Source of the DNA: Azospirillum canadense
Lineage (GTDB): Bacteria > Pseudomonadota > Alphaproteobacteria > Azospirillales > Azospirillaceae
DNA: 64,000 nucleotides
Direction: 5' to 3'
Assembly: GCF_025961225.1 (NCBI RefSeq)
Contig: NZ_JAOQNG010000002.1
Span: 124,001-188,000, forward strand
Shown here: positions 1 to 12,199 of the stretch, piece after piece
Numbering within the stretch: the stretch's first letter is position 1
Layout of the letters: the number at the start of each line of letters is the position of its first letter
Notes under the pieces: model-generated
What the model saw: only the letters and a program-made list of their open reading frames with translations
What the model was told of the DNA's origin: nothing
Databases searched by the model: none
Translations under genes and position numbers: made by a program

Positions 1-1
1 C

Positions 2-151
2 TTCCACCGGGGCGACCCCGTCACGCTGGCCGACGCGCAGATCCTGTTGAACGACGGCATCGCCGACGGCGTGGTGGAGGTCGGGTCGTTCCTGCGCGTC
101 GAGCCCGACCTTCTGATCATCGAACCGCCCGAGGCCGACCCCGGCGCCTGA
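2..151 (+). CDS. C-terminal end of an unidentified protein (truncated by window start)
   Basis: An open frame runs from the window edge to a TGA at 149-151, giving about 49 residues. It reads as ordinary coding sequence with high-GC codon use, and the end is acidic and proline-rich (IIEPPEADPGA). The fragment alternates hydrophobic and acidic residues (VVEVGSFLRVEPDLLIIEPP), which suggests a beta-rich domain end. I do not recognise the family from this piece, and the start and most of the gene lie outside the window. Confidence 0.55.
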   Translation, partial: FHRGDPVTLADAQILLNDGIADGVVEVGSFLRVEPDLLIIEPPEADPGA

Positions 152-202
152 CCTCGGCGCTTGACCCCGGCGCTTGATTGGGATCCGGCCGCGGGGTTCG
201 GT

Positions 203-607
203 TCAGTTGCCGAGGCTCGGGATGGCCGCCCGGCAGGACTGCTCGCACCGCCGGCAGGTGTCCGCGCAGACGCGGCAATGCTCGTGATGGCCGGCGTGCT
301 TGGCGCATTCCTCGGCACACCGCGCGCAGGCGGTGGCACAGGCCTCGATCATCAGGCGCAGGACGGGCACGTTGCCGCCGGTCCGGCGGGTCGCCAGCGC
401 CCCCGTCGCCGCGCAAACGTCGGCGCAGTCGAGATCGAGCCTGATGCACTGCCGCAGCTGCTCCACCATGCCCTCGGCCAGACAGGCGTCGGCGCAGGAG
501 GTGCAGGTCTGCGCGCAGGCGTAGCAGTCCTCGATGCAGCGGATCAGGGCGTCGTTCACGTTTCCCTTCACATCCGGATGCGTGCTGATCATGTCGCGCG
601 CGTGCAT
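203..607 (-). CDS. Four-helix-bundle copper-storage protein, Csp3-like (DUF326)
   Basis: A 134-residue cysteine-rich protein with 18 Cys, mostly spaced CxxC, CxxxC or CxxxxxC along predicted helices (CIEDCYACAQTCTSCADAC, then CATACARCAEEC, then CRVCADTCRRCEQSC). This is the pattern of the Csp1/Csp3 copper-storage family, in which the thiols line the core of a four-helix bundle and bind many Cu(I) ions. There is no signal peptide, which fits the cytosolic Csp3 branch rather than exported Csp1. Length and Cys count match Csp3. The ATG at 607 has an AAGGA eight bases upstream. It is divergent from trxC across 150 bp. The copper role is inferred from family and residue pattern. Confidence 0.82.
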   Translation of the reverse strand: MHARDMISTHPDVKGNVNDALIRCIEDCYACAQTCTSCADACLAEGMVEQLRQCIRLDLDCADVCAATGALATRRTGGNVPVLRLMIEACATACARCAEECAKHAGHHEHCRVCADTCRRCEQSCRAAIPSLGN

Positions 608-757
608 GTGCCGGATCCTTTGTGGTGGTGTTCGATTGCCTATCCCAACTGCGCTACGGCGGGCCGGTTCCGCTTTGCGCCCGCGCGCTGTTGATCATTC
701 GACGACGGTTCTTAGATCGTCGGAAGGCTGGCAAAAGCCGTTGCATGGAGCGGTGCG
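608..757. promoter_or_regulatory. Divergent intergenic region between csp3-like gene and trxC
   Basis: This 150-bp gap must hold the promoters of both divergent genes. It contains an imperfect inverted repeat with arms CGACGA (700-705) and TCGTCG (717-722) upstream of trxC. I see no clear CueR-type operator and no strong -35/-10 pair, so the regulator is unknown. The repeat could equally be a chance GC-rich symmetry. Confidence 0.3.
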
Positions 758-1201
758 ATGTCCGAAACCCTTCACGTTGCCTGCCCGACCTGCGACACGT
801 TGAACCGCATGCCCCGGGAGCGCCTGGGCCAGGCGGGCAAGTGTGGCAGCTGCGGCAATCCGCTATTCTCTGGTGCGCCGGTGCCGATGGACGCGCGCCG
901 CTTCGCCGTCCACGCCGAACGGGGCGACCTGCCGGTGCTCGTCGACTTCTGGGCGGCGTGGTGCGGGCCATGCCGGATGATGGCCCCCGTGTTCGAAAAG
1001 GCGGCCGGCGAGCTGGAACCCCATGTGCGGCTTGCCAAGGTGGACACGGAGGCGTCGCCGGACCTCGCCGCGCGCTTCGGCGTGCAAAGCATCCCGACGC
1101 TGGTCCTCGTTCACCACGGCCGCGAAATCGCCCGGACCTCCGGCGCCATGCCGCTGCCGGCCCTGCTCGCCTGGACCCGGCAGGCGCTTGCCGCCGTGTG
1201 A
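758..1201 (+). CDS. trxC: Thioredoxin 2 (TrxC) with N-terminal zinc-binding motif
   Basis: A 147-residue cytosolic thiol-disulfide reductase. Residues 1-40 carry two CxxC pairs (CPTCDTLNRMP and CGSCGNP), the zinc-binding extension that separates TrxC from TrxA. The thioredoxin fold follows with the active site WAAWCGPCRMM near residue 70 and the cis-Pro loop SIPTLVL. Length matches E. coli TrxC (139 aa). The ATG is preceded by GGAGCG. TrxC is an oxidative-stress thioredoxin in known systems. Its position next to a copper-storage protein full of thiols fits a shared role in metal or redox stress, but that link is inference. Confidence 0.93.
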   Translation: MSETLHVACPTCDTLNRMPRERLGQAGKCGSCGNPLFSGAPVPMDARRFAVHAERGDLPVLVDFWAAWCGPCRMMAPVFEKAAGELEPHVRLAKVDTEASPDLAARFGVQSIPTLVLVHHGREIARTSGAMPLPALLAWTRQALAAV

Positions 1202-1209
1202 CGCCGCGC

Positions 1210-1878
1210 TCACCGGTGGTGCGGGATGGTGTCCTCCGGCTGGCCCGCGGATGCGGCGGGCACCGCCGTCCCCTCGTACATGAAGGTCATGATTTTCGGG
1301 CCCGGCAGGTAGCGTTTCGTCAGGTCCGTGATGTGGAATCCGGCCGCGCGGATCAGATCGTCCATCCTGCGGTCCAGGTGGCAGCCGCCCGAACAGCGTG
1401 ACCACAGCGGCGTCACGCGGTGCTGCCATCGCTGAACGCCCGGGGCTGGTGCAAGGCCATGCTCCACGAACCGCAACTCCCCGCCCGGCTTCAGGACCCG
1501 GCACGCCTCCCGCAGGGCGGCGGACGGGTCGGGTATGCTGCACAGGGACCAGGTCACGACCACCGTGTCGAAGCTCTCGTCCGCGAACGGCAGCCGTTCC
1601 GCGGTTTGCTCCACGAAGGTCACCGGCAAGGTCACCGGTCGTGACGCCGCCGCTGCGTTGCGCCGCGCCATGGCAATGAGTTCCGTAGAAGGATCGATTC
1701 CGACGACTTCGCCGGCCGCCGCGGCGTAGAAGGGCAGATTGCGCCCGGACCCGATTCCGATCTCAAGGACGCGCCCGCGTGCGCCCCCAACGACCCGGGA
1801 ACGAAACTCCGCGAGCGTTTCCTGCCCCATGACCCAATCAATCAGCCGGGGAAGGATGCGATGCCGATACAGGTCCAT
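1210..1878 (-). CDS. Class I SAM-dependent methyltransferase (UbiE/phospholipid N-methyltransferase-like)
   Basis: About 222 residues with a Rossmann-type methyltransferase fold: motif I VLEIGIGSGRNLPFYA, an acidic residue at the end of strand beta2 (VVGIDPS), motif post-I with FVEQTAERLPFADESFDTV, and ALREACRVLKPGGELRFVEH as motif III. The N-terminal DLYRHRILPRLIDWVM is typical of small methyltransferases related to UbiE and to phosphatidylethanolamine methyltransferases. I chose the ATG at 1878 because a GGAGG lies about nine bases upstream; an in-frame ATG at 1908 has a poorer site. It converges with trxC, leaving eight bases between stops. The substrate cannot be read from the sequence. 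Confidence 0.8.
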   Translation of the reverse strand: MDLYRHRILPRLIDWVMGQETLAEFRSRVVGGARGRVLEIGIGSGRNLPFYAAAAGEVVGIDPSTELIAMARRNAAAASRPVTLPVTFVEQTAERLPFADESFDTVVVTWSLCSIPDPSAALREACRVLKPGGELRFVEHGLAPAPGVQRWQHRVTPLWSRCSGGCHLDRRMDDLIRAAGFHITDLTKRYLPGPKIMTFMYEGTAVPAASAGQPEDTIPHHR

Positions 1879-2030
1879 GCGTCCGTGCCTCCGGATCTCC
1901 GGGATCATCCCGGTTTCCCGACAAATCTACGGCTGGACGGGGCCGGGTTCACCGGGCCGGGCGCAAAAAACCCGCGCCCCACCCACTCAGCGCTCCGCAC
2001 CGCGCCCGCGAATCGGCTTTCAGGTTAGGT

Positions 2031-2090
2031 TCGCTTTTTTCGTATTGCAGCGCTGCGACCGGTCGATTATCGTTGAAAGCGAAAACAAAG
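2031..2090 (+). promoter_or_regulatory. Candidate promoter/DeoR-family (GlpR-like) operator region of the glp operon
   Basis: The gap before glpD holds an AT-rich patch unlike its surroundings. It has TTCGCTTTTTTCG at 2030-2042 and, in opposite sense, GAAAGCGAAAAC at 2075-2086, with ATTATCGTT at 2067-2075 between them. Mirrored TTCG/CGAA half-sites of this kind resemble operators of GlpR, the DeoR-family glycerol-3-phosphate repressor. No glpR gene is present in the window, so the site is a motif-based guess. The glpD ribosome site GGGGGAGGAG is at 2121-2130. Confidence 0.4.
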
Positions 2091-2133
2091 GCGCGTACCG
2101 GACAAACGGACGCAACAAGCGGGGGAGGAGCCG

Positions 2134-3687
2134 ATGGCCGAGGTCTACGACCTTGCCATCATCGGTGGCGGCATCAACGGCTGCGGCATCGCGCGGGACG
2201 CGGCCGGGCGCGGATGTTCGGTCTACCTGTGTGAGCAGAACGATCTCGGCTCCGGCACGTCGTCGGCCTCGACGAAGCTGATCCACGGTGGCCTGCGCTA
2301 CCTGGAATACTATGAATTCCGCTTGGTTCGGGAGGCGCTGCAGGAGCGCGAGGTGCTGTGGCGCATGGCGCCGCACATCATCTGGCCGCTGCGCTTCGTG
2401 CTGCCGCACTTGCCGGGCCTGCGCCCGTCCTGGTTCCTGCGGCTGGGCCTGTTCCTGTACGATCATCTCGGCGGCCGCGACCGTCTGCCCGGCACGCGCG
2501 GCCTCGATCTGCGGTGCGATCCGGCGGGCCAGCCGCTGAAGCCGGGTTTCGCTCGCGCTTTCGAATATTCCGATTGTTGGGTCGAAGACGCGCGTCTGGT
2601 GGCGCTGAACGCGCAGGACGCGGCGGCCCGCGGTGCCACCATCCGGACGCGGACGCGCTTCCTGACCGCCACGCGTGCCGACGGGCTGTGGACGGTGACG
2701 GTGGAGGACGTGCGCAGCGGGCGCCGCTCCACCATCCGGGCCCGCGCGCTGGTCAACGCCGCCGGTCCCTGGGTTGCGGCCGTGCTGAACCAAGGCGTGC
2801 ACGCCGGGGTGGACGCGCGCATCCGCCTTGTCCAGGGCTCCCACATCGTGGTGCCGAAGCTGTTCGACCACGACCGCTGCTACATCTTCCAGAACGCCGA
2901 CAAGCGCATCGTCTTCGCGATCCCCTACGAGCGCGACTTCACGCTGATCGGCACCACCGACCGCGACTATGAAGGTGACCCGGCCGCCGTCCACGCGTCG
3001 GAGGAGGAGATCGCCTACCTCTGCGCGGCGGCCGGCGAGTATTTCGCCAAGCCGGTGACGCCCGCCGACGTGGTCTGGACCTATTCGGGGGTCCGGCCGC
3101 TCTACGACGACGGCGCTTCCACGGCCCAGGCGGCGACCCGCGACTATGTGCTGGCGGTGGATGCCCCGCAGGACGGCCCCCAGGACAAGCAAGCGGCGCT
3201 GCTCAGCATTTTCGGTGGTAAGATCACCACGTACCGGCGGCTCGCCGACGCGGCCATCGCCAAGCTGACGCCCTTCCTGCCCAAGCTGGGCGCGGCAGGG
3301 TCCGGCTGGTCCAGCGCCACCACGCTTCCCGGCGGCGACTTCCCGGTGGAGGGCTTCGACGCACTGGTCGCGGGCTTGAGACGGGAGTTTCCATTCGTGG
3401 CGCCGGCGCACATGCAGCGCTTGGCCCGCGCCTACGGCACGCGCGTTCGGACCCTGCTGAACGGGGCGACGCGGGCGGAGGATCTGGGGCGCGACTTCGG
3501 CGCCACCCTGACGGAAGCCGAGGTCCGCTACCTGATGGCCGAGGAATGGGCGGAGACGGCGGACGACGTGCTGTGGCGCCGCTCCAAGCTCGGCCTGCGG
3601 CTCGGCCGCGAGCAGGCAGAGGCGTTGGACGCCTTCATGGCGGAGGAGCGCGCCCGCCGGATGCGGGCCTCGGACGCGGCGGAATAA
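2134..3687 (+). CDS. glpD: Aerobic glycerol-3-phosphate dehydrogenase
   Basis: A 517-residue FAD enzyme that oxidises sn-glycerol-3-phosphate to dihydroxyacetone phosphate and passes electrons to the quinone pool at the inner membrane. The N-terminus has the FAD dinucleotide fold LAIIGGGINGCGIARDA, followed by the family signature SGTSSASTKLIHGGLRYLE (about residues 42-60). Further conserved blocks are ALVNAAGPWV, DRDYEGDP, YSGVRPLYDD and FGGKITTYRRLAD. The C-terminal domain is typical of GlpD, and length fits (about 500 aa). It opens an operon: glpS starts 60 bp downstream, and every later glp gene follows in the same direction. Confidence 0.96.
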   Translation: MAEVYDLAIIGGGINGCGIARDAAGRGCSVYLCEQNDLGSGTSSASTKLIHGGLRYLEYYEFRLVREALQEREVLWRMAPHIIWPLRFVLPHLPGLRPSWFLRLGLFLYDHLGGRDRLPGTRGLDLRCDPAGQPLKPGFARAFEYSDCWVEDARLVALNAQDAAARGATIRTRTRFLTATRADGLWTVTVEDVRSGRRSTIRARALVNAAGPWVAAVLNQGVHAGVDARIRLVQGSHIVVPKLFDHDRCYIFQNADKRIVFAIPYERDFTLIGTTDRDYEGDPAAVHASEEEIAYLCAAAGEYFAKPVTPADVVWTYSGVRPLYDDGASTAQAATRDYVLAVDAPQDGPQDKQAALLSIFGGKITTYRRLADAAIAKLTPFLPKLGAAGSGWSSATTLPGGDFPVEGFDALVAGLRREFPFVAPAHMQRLARAYGTRVRTLLNGATRAEDLGRDFGATLTEAEVRYLMAEEWAETADDVLWRRSKLGLRLGREQAEALDAFMAEERARRMRASDAAE

Positions 3688-3746
3688 GTTCGCGCATTAT
3701 CGGGACGTCGAAGAAGAACAACGGAATCGTTGGGGAGAGGGCGCCG

Positions 3747-4862
3747 GTGAGTCTGGTACTGGACAATGTCAGCAAACACGCCGGTGGGCACGTTCACATC
3801 GAGAACGTGTCGCTCACCCTGGAGCGGGGGTCGTTGAACGTCCTGCTGGGGCCGACCCTGTCGGGCAAGACGTCGCTGATGCGGCTGATGGCCGGGCTCG
3901 ACGCGCCGAGCGCCGGGCGGGTGCTGGTGGACGGGAAGGACGTGACCGGCGTCCACGTCCGCAATCGCTCCGTCGCCATGGTCTACCAGCAGTTCATCAA
4001 CTACCCCTCGCTGTCCGTGTACGAGAACATCGCCTCGCCCATGCGGGTCGCCGGCCGGCCGAAGGCGGAGATCGACCGGCGGGTGCGCGAGGCGGCGAGG
4101 CTGCTGAAGCTCGACAAGTACCTGGACCGCAACCCGGCGCAGCTCTCGGGCGGCCAGCAGCAGCGCACGGCCATCGCCCGCGCGCTGGTGAAGGACGCGC
4201 AGCTGGTCCTGCTGGACGAGCCGCTGGCCAACCTGGACTACAAGCTGCGTGAGGAGCTGCGGGAGGAGTTGCCGAAAATCTTCGCGGAGTCCGGCGCCGT
4301 CCTCGTCTACGCGACGACCGAGCCGACGGAGGCGCTGCTTCTGCGCGGCAACACGGCGACGCTGTGGGAAGGGCGGCTGGCGCAATTCGGCCGCACGCCG
4401 GACGTCTACCGCCGCCCGGCCAACCTGACCAGCGCGCGCGTCTTCTCCGACCCGCCGCTGAACAGCATGCGCGTGCACAAGCGCGGGCTGCAGCTCGTCC
4501 TGGCGACGGGGGAGCATGGGCTGGCGCGCGGCGTTTTGGCCGAGCTGCCGGACGACGACTACACCATCGGCTTCCGCGCCGACCACCTGTACTTGACGCG
4601 CCCCGACGCCGAGGCCATCGCGCTGACCGGCACGGTGGCGGTCAGCGAGATCACCGGCTCCGAAAGCTTCGTGCACATCGACCTGCCGCACTCCAACGAG
4701 CTGTCCGGCGGCGGTTCCGACCGCTGGGTCGCGGTGACGCGCGGCGTGCTGGAGGTGGAGCCGGGCGAGCGCATCGAATGCTTCATCGATCCCCGGCGCC
4801 TGTTCGTGTTCGGCCACGACGGCCGGCTGGCGGCGGCCCCGCCGCTGGTTCTGGCGGCCTGA
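3747..4862 (+). CDS. glpS: Glycerol ABC transporter ATP-binding protein GlpS
   Basis: A 371-residue MalK-type ATPase for glycerol import, matching GlpS of the GlpSTPQUV systems of rhizobia. It has Walker A GPTLSGKT (residues 35-42), an intact signature LSGGQQQR (133-140) and Walker B LVLLDEP (153-159). The H-loop is altered: where MalK-type proteins have THD it reads T-T-E, so the switch His is replaced by Thr191. A C-terminal OB-type regulatory domain follows (SEITGSESFVHIDLP). I chose the GTG at 3747 because GGGGAGAGG lies just upstream and the family motifs begin at once. GlpT has the opposite defect, so the two probably form an asymmetric pair. Confidence 0.88.
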   Translation: MSLVLDNVSKHAGGHVHIENVSLTLERGSLNVLLGPTLSGKTSLMRLMAGLDAPSAGRVLVDGKDVTGVHVRNRSVAMVYQQFINYPSLSVYENIASPMRVAGRPKAEIDRRVREAARLLKLDKYLDRNPAQLSGGQQQRTAIARALVKDAQLVLLDEPLANLDYKLREELREELPKIFAESGAVLVYATTEPTEALLLRGNTATLWEGRLAQFGRTPDVYRRPANLTSARVFSDPPLNSMRVHKRGLQLVLATGEHGLARGVLAELPDDDYTIGFRADHLYLTRPDAEAIALTGTVAVSEITGSESFVHIDLPHSNELSGGGSDRWVAVTRGVLEVEPGERIECFIDPRRLFVFGHDGRLAAAPPLVLAA

Positions 4863-4884
4863 GCGGGAGGGGAGAGGGGAAACC

Positions 4885-5969
4885 ATGGCACGCATCGACC
4901 TTCAGAACCTCGGCCACAGCTACACGCCCAACCCGAAAAGCGACGCGGATTACGCGTTGAAGCCCATGACCCATGTGTGGGAGCAGGGCGGTGCCTACGC
5001 GCTGCTGGGGCCGTCGGGCTGCGGCAAGACCACGCTTCTCAACATCATCTCCGGCCTGCTGACGCCCAGCGAGGGCAGGGTCCTGTTTGACGGAAAGGAC
5101 GTCACGACCCTGCCGACCGAGGCGCGCAACATCGCCCAGGTCTTCCAGTTCCCGGTGGTCTACGACACCATGACGGTGTACGAGAACCTGGCCTTCCCGC
5201 TGCGCAACCGCGGCCTGCGCGGCCCAGCGGTGGACGCGCGGGTGCGGGAGATCGCGGAGCTTCTCGACCTCACGCCCGACCTGACGCGGCGCGGGCGGGG
5301 CCTGACGGCGGACGCGAAGCAGAAGATCTCGCTGGGGCGTGGGCTGGTCCGGCCGGATGTCGCCGCGATCCTGTTCGACGAGCCGCTGACCGTCATCGAT
5401 CCGCACCTGAAGTGGGAGCTGCGGTCGAAGCTGAAGGCGCTGCACCGTGCGCTCGACCTCACCATGATCTACGTGACCCACGACCAGACGGAGGCGCTGA
5501 CCTTCGCCGACAAGGTCGTGGTGATGCACGACGGCCGCGTGGTGCAGATCGGCCGCCCGGACGAGCTGTTTGCGCGCCCCGCCCACGTCTTCGTCGGCCA
5601 CTTCATCGGCTCGCCCGGCATGAACGTGCTGCCGGCGGAGGTCGCGGGCCGCGCGGCGAAGGTCGGCGGCCACGTCATCCCGCTGGGGCGCGCCTACCCG
5701 CCGCTGACCGGCGGCGAGAAGATCGAGGTCGGCGTGCGGCCGGAATTCGCGACGCTCGCCCCCGCCGGGGCCGGGGTGCCGGTGCGCGTCACGCGGATCG
5801 ACGACCTGGGCCGCGTGCGCATCGCCAAGGTGGAGCTGTCCGGGCTGCCCATGGCCGCGACGGTGCCGGAAAGCCTGGCGGTCAACGGGGACGAGGCGTC
5901 GCTGATCGTCGATCCCGCCATGGTCCACGTCTATGCAAACGGTGCTCTGGTCGAAGGGGAGGCCGCCTG

Positions 5970-5970
<1 letters not shown>
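4885..5970 (+). CDS. glpT: Glycerol ABC transporter ATP-binding protein GlpT
   Basis: A 361-residue ATPase, partner of GlpS. Walker A is intact (GPSGCGKT, residues 42-49), Walker B reads AILFDEPLTVID, and the H-loop is normal (YVTHDQTEAL, His199). The ABC signature is degenerate: the usual LSGGQQQR position reads LTADAKQK (140-147). A C-terminal TOBE-type domain follows from about residue 240. The gene starts 22 bp after glpS, with GGAGGGGAGAGGGGA upstream of the ATG, and its TGA overlaps the glpP start (TGATG). The name follows the rhizobial ABC genes; this is not the E. coli glycerol-3-phosphate antiporter also called GlpT. Confidence 0.88.
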
Positions 5971-6854
<884 letters not shown>

Positions 6855-6871
6855 GCGGAGGGAGCTGAGCC

Positions 6872-7669
<798 letters not shown>

Positions 7670-7685
7670 GGGGGAGGGCACCATC

Positions 7686-7967
7686 ATGGAACATGTCGCC
7701 TGGATGGCCTGGACCTGGCAGACCGGGGTCTTCTTCGTCGTGATCGCGGCACTGCTGGCGCTGCTGACCACGCTGGCGGTGAACCGGCCGGAGATCGCGC
7801 GGGAGGGCGTGCTGGGCATCACGACGACGCGCGGCGACCGGCTGTTCATAACGCTGCTCGGCAGCGCCTTCATCCATCTGGCCTGGCTGGGTCTGGTCGG
7901 CCAGGACCTTCAGTACGCGACGGTCCTTGCGCTGCTCTACGCCGCGGCGGTGTTCCGCTGGGTGTGA
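7686..7967 (+). CDS. glpU: Small membrane protein GlpU (DUF2160)
   Basis: A 93-residue, strongly hydrophobic protein with about three membrane segments (GVFFVVIAALLALLTTLAV, then LFITLLGSAFIHLAWLGLV, then a C-terminal helix ending in AVFRWV). Size and position between the permeases and the binding protein match GlpU/DUF2160 of glycerol ABC operons. Its biochemical job is unknown; an accessory subunit of the transporter is the simplest reading. GGGGGAGGG stands before the ATG. Confidence 0.82.
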   Translation: MEHVAWMAWTWQTGVFFVVIAALLALLTTLAVNRPEIAREGVLGITTTRGDRLFITLLGSAFIHLAWLGLVGQDLQYATVLALLYAAAVFRWV

Positions 7968-8026
7968 GCGACGGGGGCACCGCCGGGAAGAGCGGGCTTC
8001 AACAAAGGGGTATGGGAGGAAACACG

Positions 8027-9778
<1,752 letters not shown>

Positions 9779-9786
9779 TGGTATAA

Positions 9787-9892
9787 CCCTCTCCCCCCTG
9801 GGGAGAAGGCAGGGTGAGGGGGTTGCGCTGTTGCCGAACGTACCATAGCGCGCAACCCCCTCACCCCAACCCTCTCCCCAGGGGGGAGAGGG
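9787..9892. repeat. Composite palindromic intergenic element, copy 1
   Basis: This element fills the gap between glpV and glpK. A small hairpin starts it (CCCTCTCC paired with GGGGAGA). A long stem follows, GGTGAGGGGGTTGCGC near 9813-9828 pairing with GCGCAACCCCCTCACC near 9849-9864, around a short variable loop. A terminal hairpin ends it (CCTCTCCCC / GGGGAGAGG, about 9871-9891), followed by AGAAAAAA. Two further copies lie at 58694 and 61291. It could reduce read-through or stabilise the upstream mRNA. Confidence 0.85.
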
Positions 9893-9918
9893 AGAAAAAA
9901 GAGCGAATAGGGGGAGCC

Positions 9919-11412
9919 ATGCCCGACGCCGGTCACGTCCTTGCCATCGACCAGGGCACCACGTCCACGCGCGCGATCGTCTTCGACCGGCGGGGCCTGC
10001 CCGTCGGCGTGGCCCGGCGGGAGTTTCCGCAGCACTATCCGGCCGACGGCTGGGTGGAGCATGACCCGGAGGACATCTGGCGCGACACCGTTGCCGTGCT
10101 GCGCGAGGTCGTCGCGGAGGCGAAGCTGGATGCCTCCGCCATCGCCGCCATCGGAATCACCAACCAGCGCGAGACGACCGTCGTCTGGGACCGCCGCACG
10201 GGCGAGCCGATCCACCGCGCCATCGTTTGGCAGGACCGGCGCACCGCCGACACCTGCCGCAAGCTGGTGGAGGAGGGCTGCGGGCCGCTGGTGCGGGCGA
10301 AGACCGGTCTGCTGATCGACGCCTATTTCTCCGCCACCAAGGTTGCCTGGATACTCGACCACGTCTCCGGCGCGCGGGATCGGGCGGAGCGCGGGGAGCT
10401 GTGCTTCGGCACCATCGATAGCTTCCTGCTGCACCGGCTGACCGGCGGGCGGGTGCACGCGACTGACGCGACCAACGCGTCGCGCACCATGGTCTTCGAC
10501 ATCCACCGCCAGGACTGGGACGACGAGCTTCTGGCCCTGTTCCGCATCCCCCGCGCCATGATGCCGGAGGTGCTGGACAGCAGCGCCGAGTTCGGGGCGA
10601 CCGAGCCGGACATCCTGGGCCGTTCGATCCCCATCACCGGCATCGCCGGCGACCAGCAGGCGGCGACCTTCGGGCAAGCCTGCTTCGAGCCGGGGATGGT
10701 CAAGTCCACCTACGGCACGGGCTGCTTCGCGTTGCTGAACACCGGCGACAAGCCGGTGGAGTCGCGCTCCAACATGCTGACCACGGTGGCCTACCGGCTG
10801 GACGGGCGGCCGACCTATGCGCTGGAGGGATCCATCTTCGTCGCGGGGGCGGCGATCAAGTGGCTGCGCGACGGGCTGGGCATCATCACCCACGCCTCGC
10901 AGACCGACGATCTGGCGACGCGCGTGCCGGACAGCCACGGGGTCTATCTGGTGCCGGCCTTCGTCGGGTTGGGCGCCCCGCATTGGGATCCGCACGCCCG
11001 CGCGGCCATCTCCGGCCTGACGCTGGACGCCGGGCCGGCGCACATCGCCCGCGCGGCGCTGGAGGCGGTGGCCTTCCAGACGCGCGATCTGCGCGACGCC
11101 ATGGTGTCCGACTGGCCGGCCCCGGCGAAGGCCCTGCGCGTGGATGGCGGCATGGCGGCCAACGACTGGCTTTGCCAGTTCCTGGCCGACATGCTGGACC
11201 TGCCGGTGGAGCGGCCGGCGGTGATCGAGACGACCGCGCTGGGGGCGGCGAGCCTCGCCGGTCTGAAGGCCGGTGTCTACAGTGATCAGGCAGCGCTGGC
11301 CGCGGCGTGGCGGTGCGACCGCCGATTCGAGCCGCGGATGGAGGGGGCGAAGCGCGCCCGGCTCTACGAGGGCTGGCTGGACGCCGTGCAGCGGGTGCGC
11401 CGTGGGCGCTGA
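9919..11412 (+). CDS. glpK: Glycerol kinase
   Basis: A 497-residue FGGY-family kinase that phosphorylates imported glycerol to glycerol-3-phosphate, the substrate of GlpD. The N-terminal phosphate-binding loop is [42 protein letters not shown] and [11 protein letters not shown] carry glycerol-binding residues. [15 protein letters not shown] and a second ATPase-fold motif [15 protein letters not shown] follow. Length fits GlpK. I chose the ATG at 9919 after AGGGGGAG. Having glpK after the transporter means one transcript can cover uptake, phosphorylation and oxidation. Confidence 0.96.
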   Translation: MPDAGHVLAIDQGTTSTRAIVFDRRGLPVGVARREFPQHYPADGWVEHDPEDIWRDTVAVLREVVAEAKLDASAIAAIGITNQRETTVVWDRRTGEPIHRAIVWQDRRTADTCRKLVEEGCGPLVRAKTGLLIDAYFSATKVAWILDHVSGARDRAERGELCFGTIDSFLLHRLTGGRVHATDATNASRTMVFDIHRQDWDDELLALFRIPRAMMPEVLDSSAEFGATEPDILGRSIPITGIAGDQQAATFGQACFEPGMVKSTYGTGCFALLNTGDKPVESRSNMLTTVAYRLDGRPTYALEGSIFVAGAAIKWLRDGLGIITHASQTDDLATRVPDSHGVYLVPAFVGLGAPHWDPHARAAISGLTLDAGPAHIARAALEAVAFQTRDLRDAMVSDWPAPAKALRVDGGMAANDWLCQFLADMLDLPVERPAVIETTALGAASLAGLKAGVYSDQAALAAAWRCDRRFEPRMEGAKRARLYEGWLDAVQRVRRGR

Positions 11413-11428
11413 TCGGGGAGCAATCGGA

Positions 11429-12199
11429 ATGAACCTGGGCGAGGATCTGCGCGGCAAGCGCGTGCTGGTGACCGGCAGCAGCCGGGGGATCGGGGCGGCG
11501 GTGGGCGCCGCGCTGGCCGGGCTGGGCGCCCGGGTGGCCCTGCACGGCTCCGGCGCCAGCGACGCGGCGGCGCGGCTGGCGGCGGACCTGCGGCGCAGCG
11601 GCGCCGATGTCCACGCCTTCACCGGCGACTTCCGTGACCCGCGCGCGGTGGAGTCCGTGGTGGATTCGGCGGTGGAGGCGTTGGGCGGGCTCGACATCCT
11701 GATCAACAACGCCGGCACCATGGTGGGCCGGATGCCGCTGGGTGCGCTGGACGACCGCTTCCTGGACGAGGTGATCGACCTGAACCTGCGCTCCGTCGTC
11801 GTCGCTTGCCGGCGTGCCTTGCCGGCGCTGAAGGCGGCGGGTGGTGGCGTGATCGTCAGCACCGTGTCGATTTCCGCAAAGACGGGAGGAAGCCCCGGAT
11901 CGTCGCTCTACAGCGCGTCGAAAGCCTTCGTGTCGACCTTCACGCGCTCGCTGGCGGCGGAGTTGGCGCCGGACCGCATCCGCGTCAACGCCGTGTCACC
12001 GGGCACCATCGACACCGACTTCCACCAGCGCTACTCCTCCCCGGAGAAGCTGGCGGCGACGGCCGCGCGCATCCCGTTGGGCCGGCTCGGCACCGCGGAG
12101 GACTGCGTCGGTGCCTATCTGTTCCTGGCGTCCGACGCGCTCAGCGCCTACATCACCGGGCAGGTGATCGAGGTCAACGGCGGCCAGTTGATGGTGTGA
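11429..12199 (+). CDS. Short-chain dehydrogenase/reductase (SDR), substrate unknown
   Basis: A 256-residue classical SDR. The cofactor site is VLVTGSSRGIGAAVG, the structural motif is NNAG, and the catalytic set is Ser (STVSIS) with the YSASK tetrad Tyr/Lys. The C-terminal VNAVSPGTIDTDF is usual. The N-terminal glycine motif with Ser-Arg suggests NADP(H) preference. It starts 17 bp after glpK with GGGGAG upstream, and its stop overlaps the next start, so it probably belongs to the glp transcript. A polyol or keto-sugar substrate would fit that context but is a guess. Confidence 0.85.
   Translation: MNLGEDLRGKRVLVTGSSRGIGAAVGAALAGLGARVALHGSGASDAAARLAADLRRSGADVHAFTGDFRDPRAVESVVDSAVEALGGLDILINNAGTMVGRMPLGALDDRFLDEVIDLNLRSVVVACRRALPALKAAGGGVIVSTVSISAKTGGSPGSSLYSASKAFVSTFTRSLAAELAPDRIRVNAVSPGTIDTDFHQRYSSPEKLAATAARIPLGRLGTAEDCVGAYLFLASDALSAYITGQVIEVNGGQLMV

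Noticed and set aside
3747..4862. Possible frameshift in GlpS because of the missing H-loop His
   Set aside because: The frame is continuous and the C-terminal domain aligns normally; the change is a substitution, not a break.
9787..9892. The composite element as a simple rho-independent terminator for glpV
   Set aside because: It has three stems with conserved sequence shared with two distant copies and precedes a gene (glpK) that belongs to the same pathway, so a repeat element is the better description.
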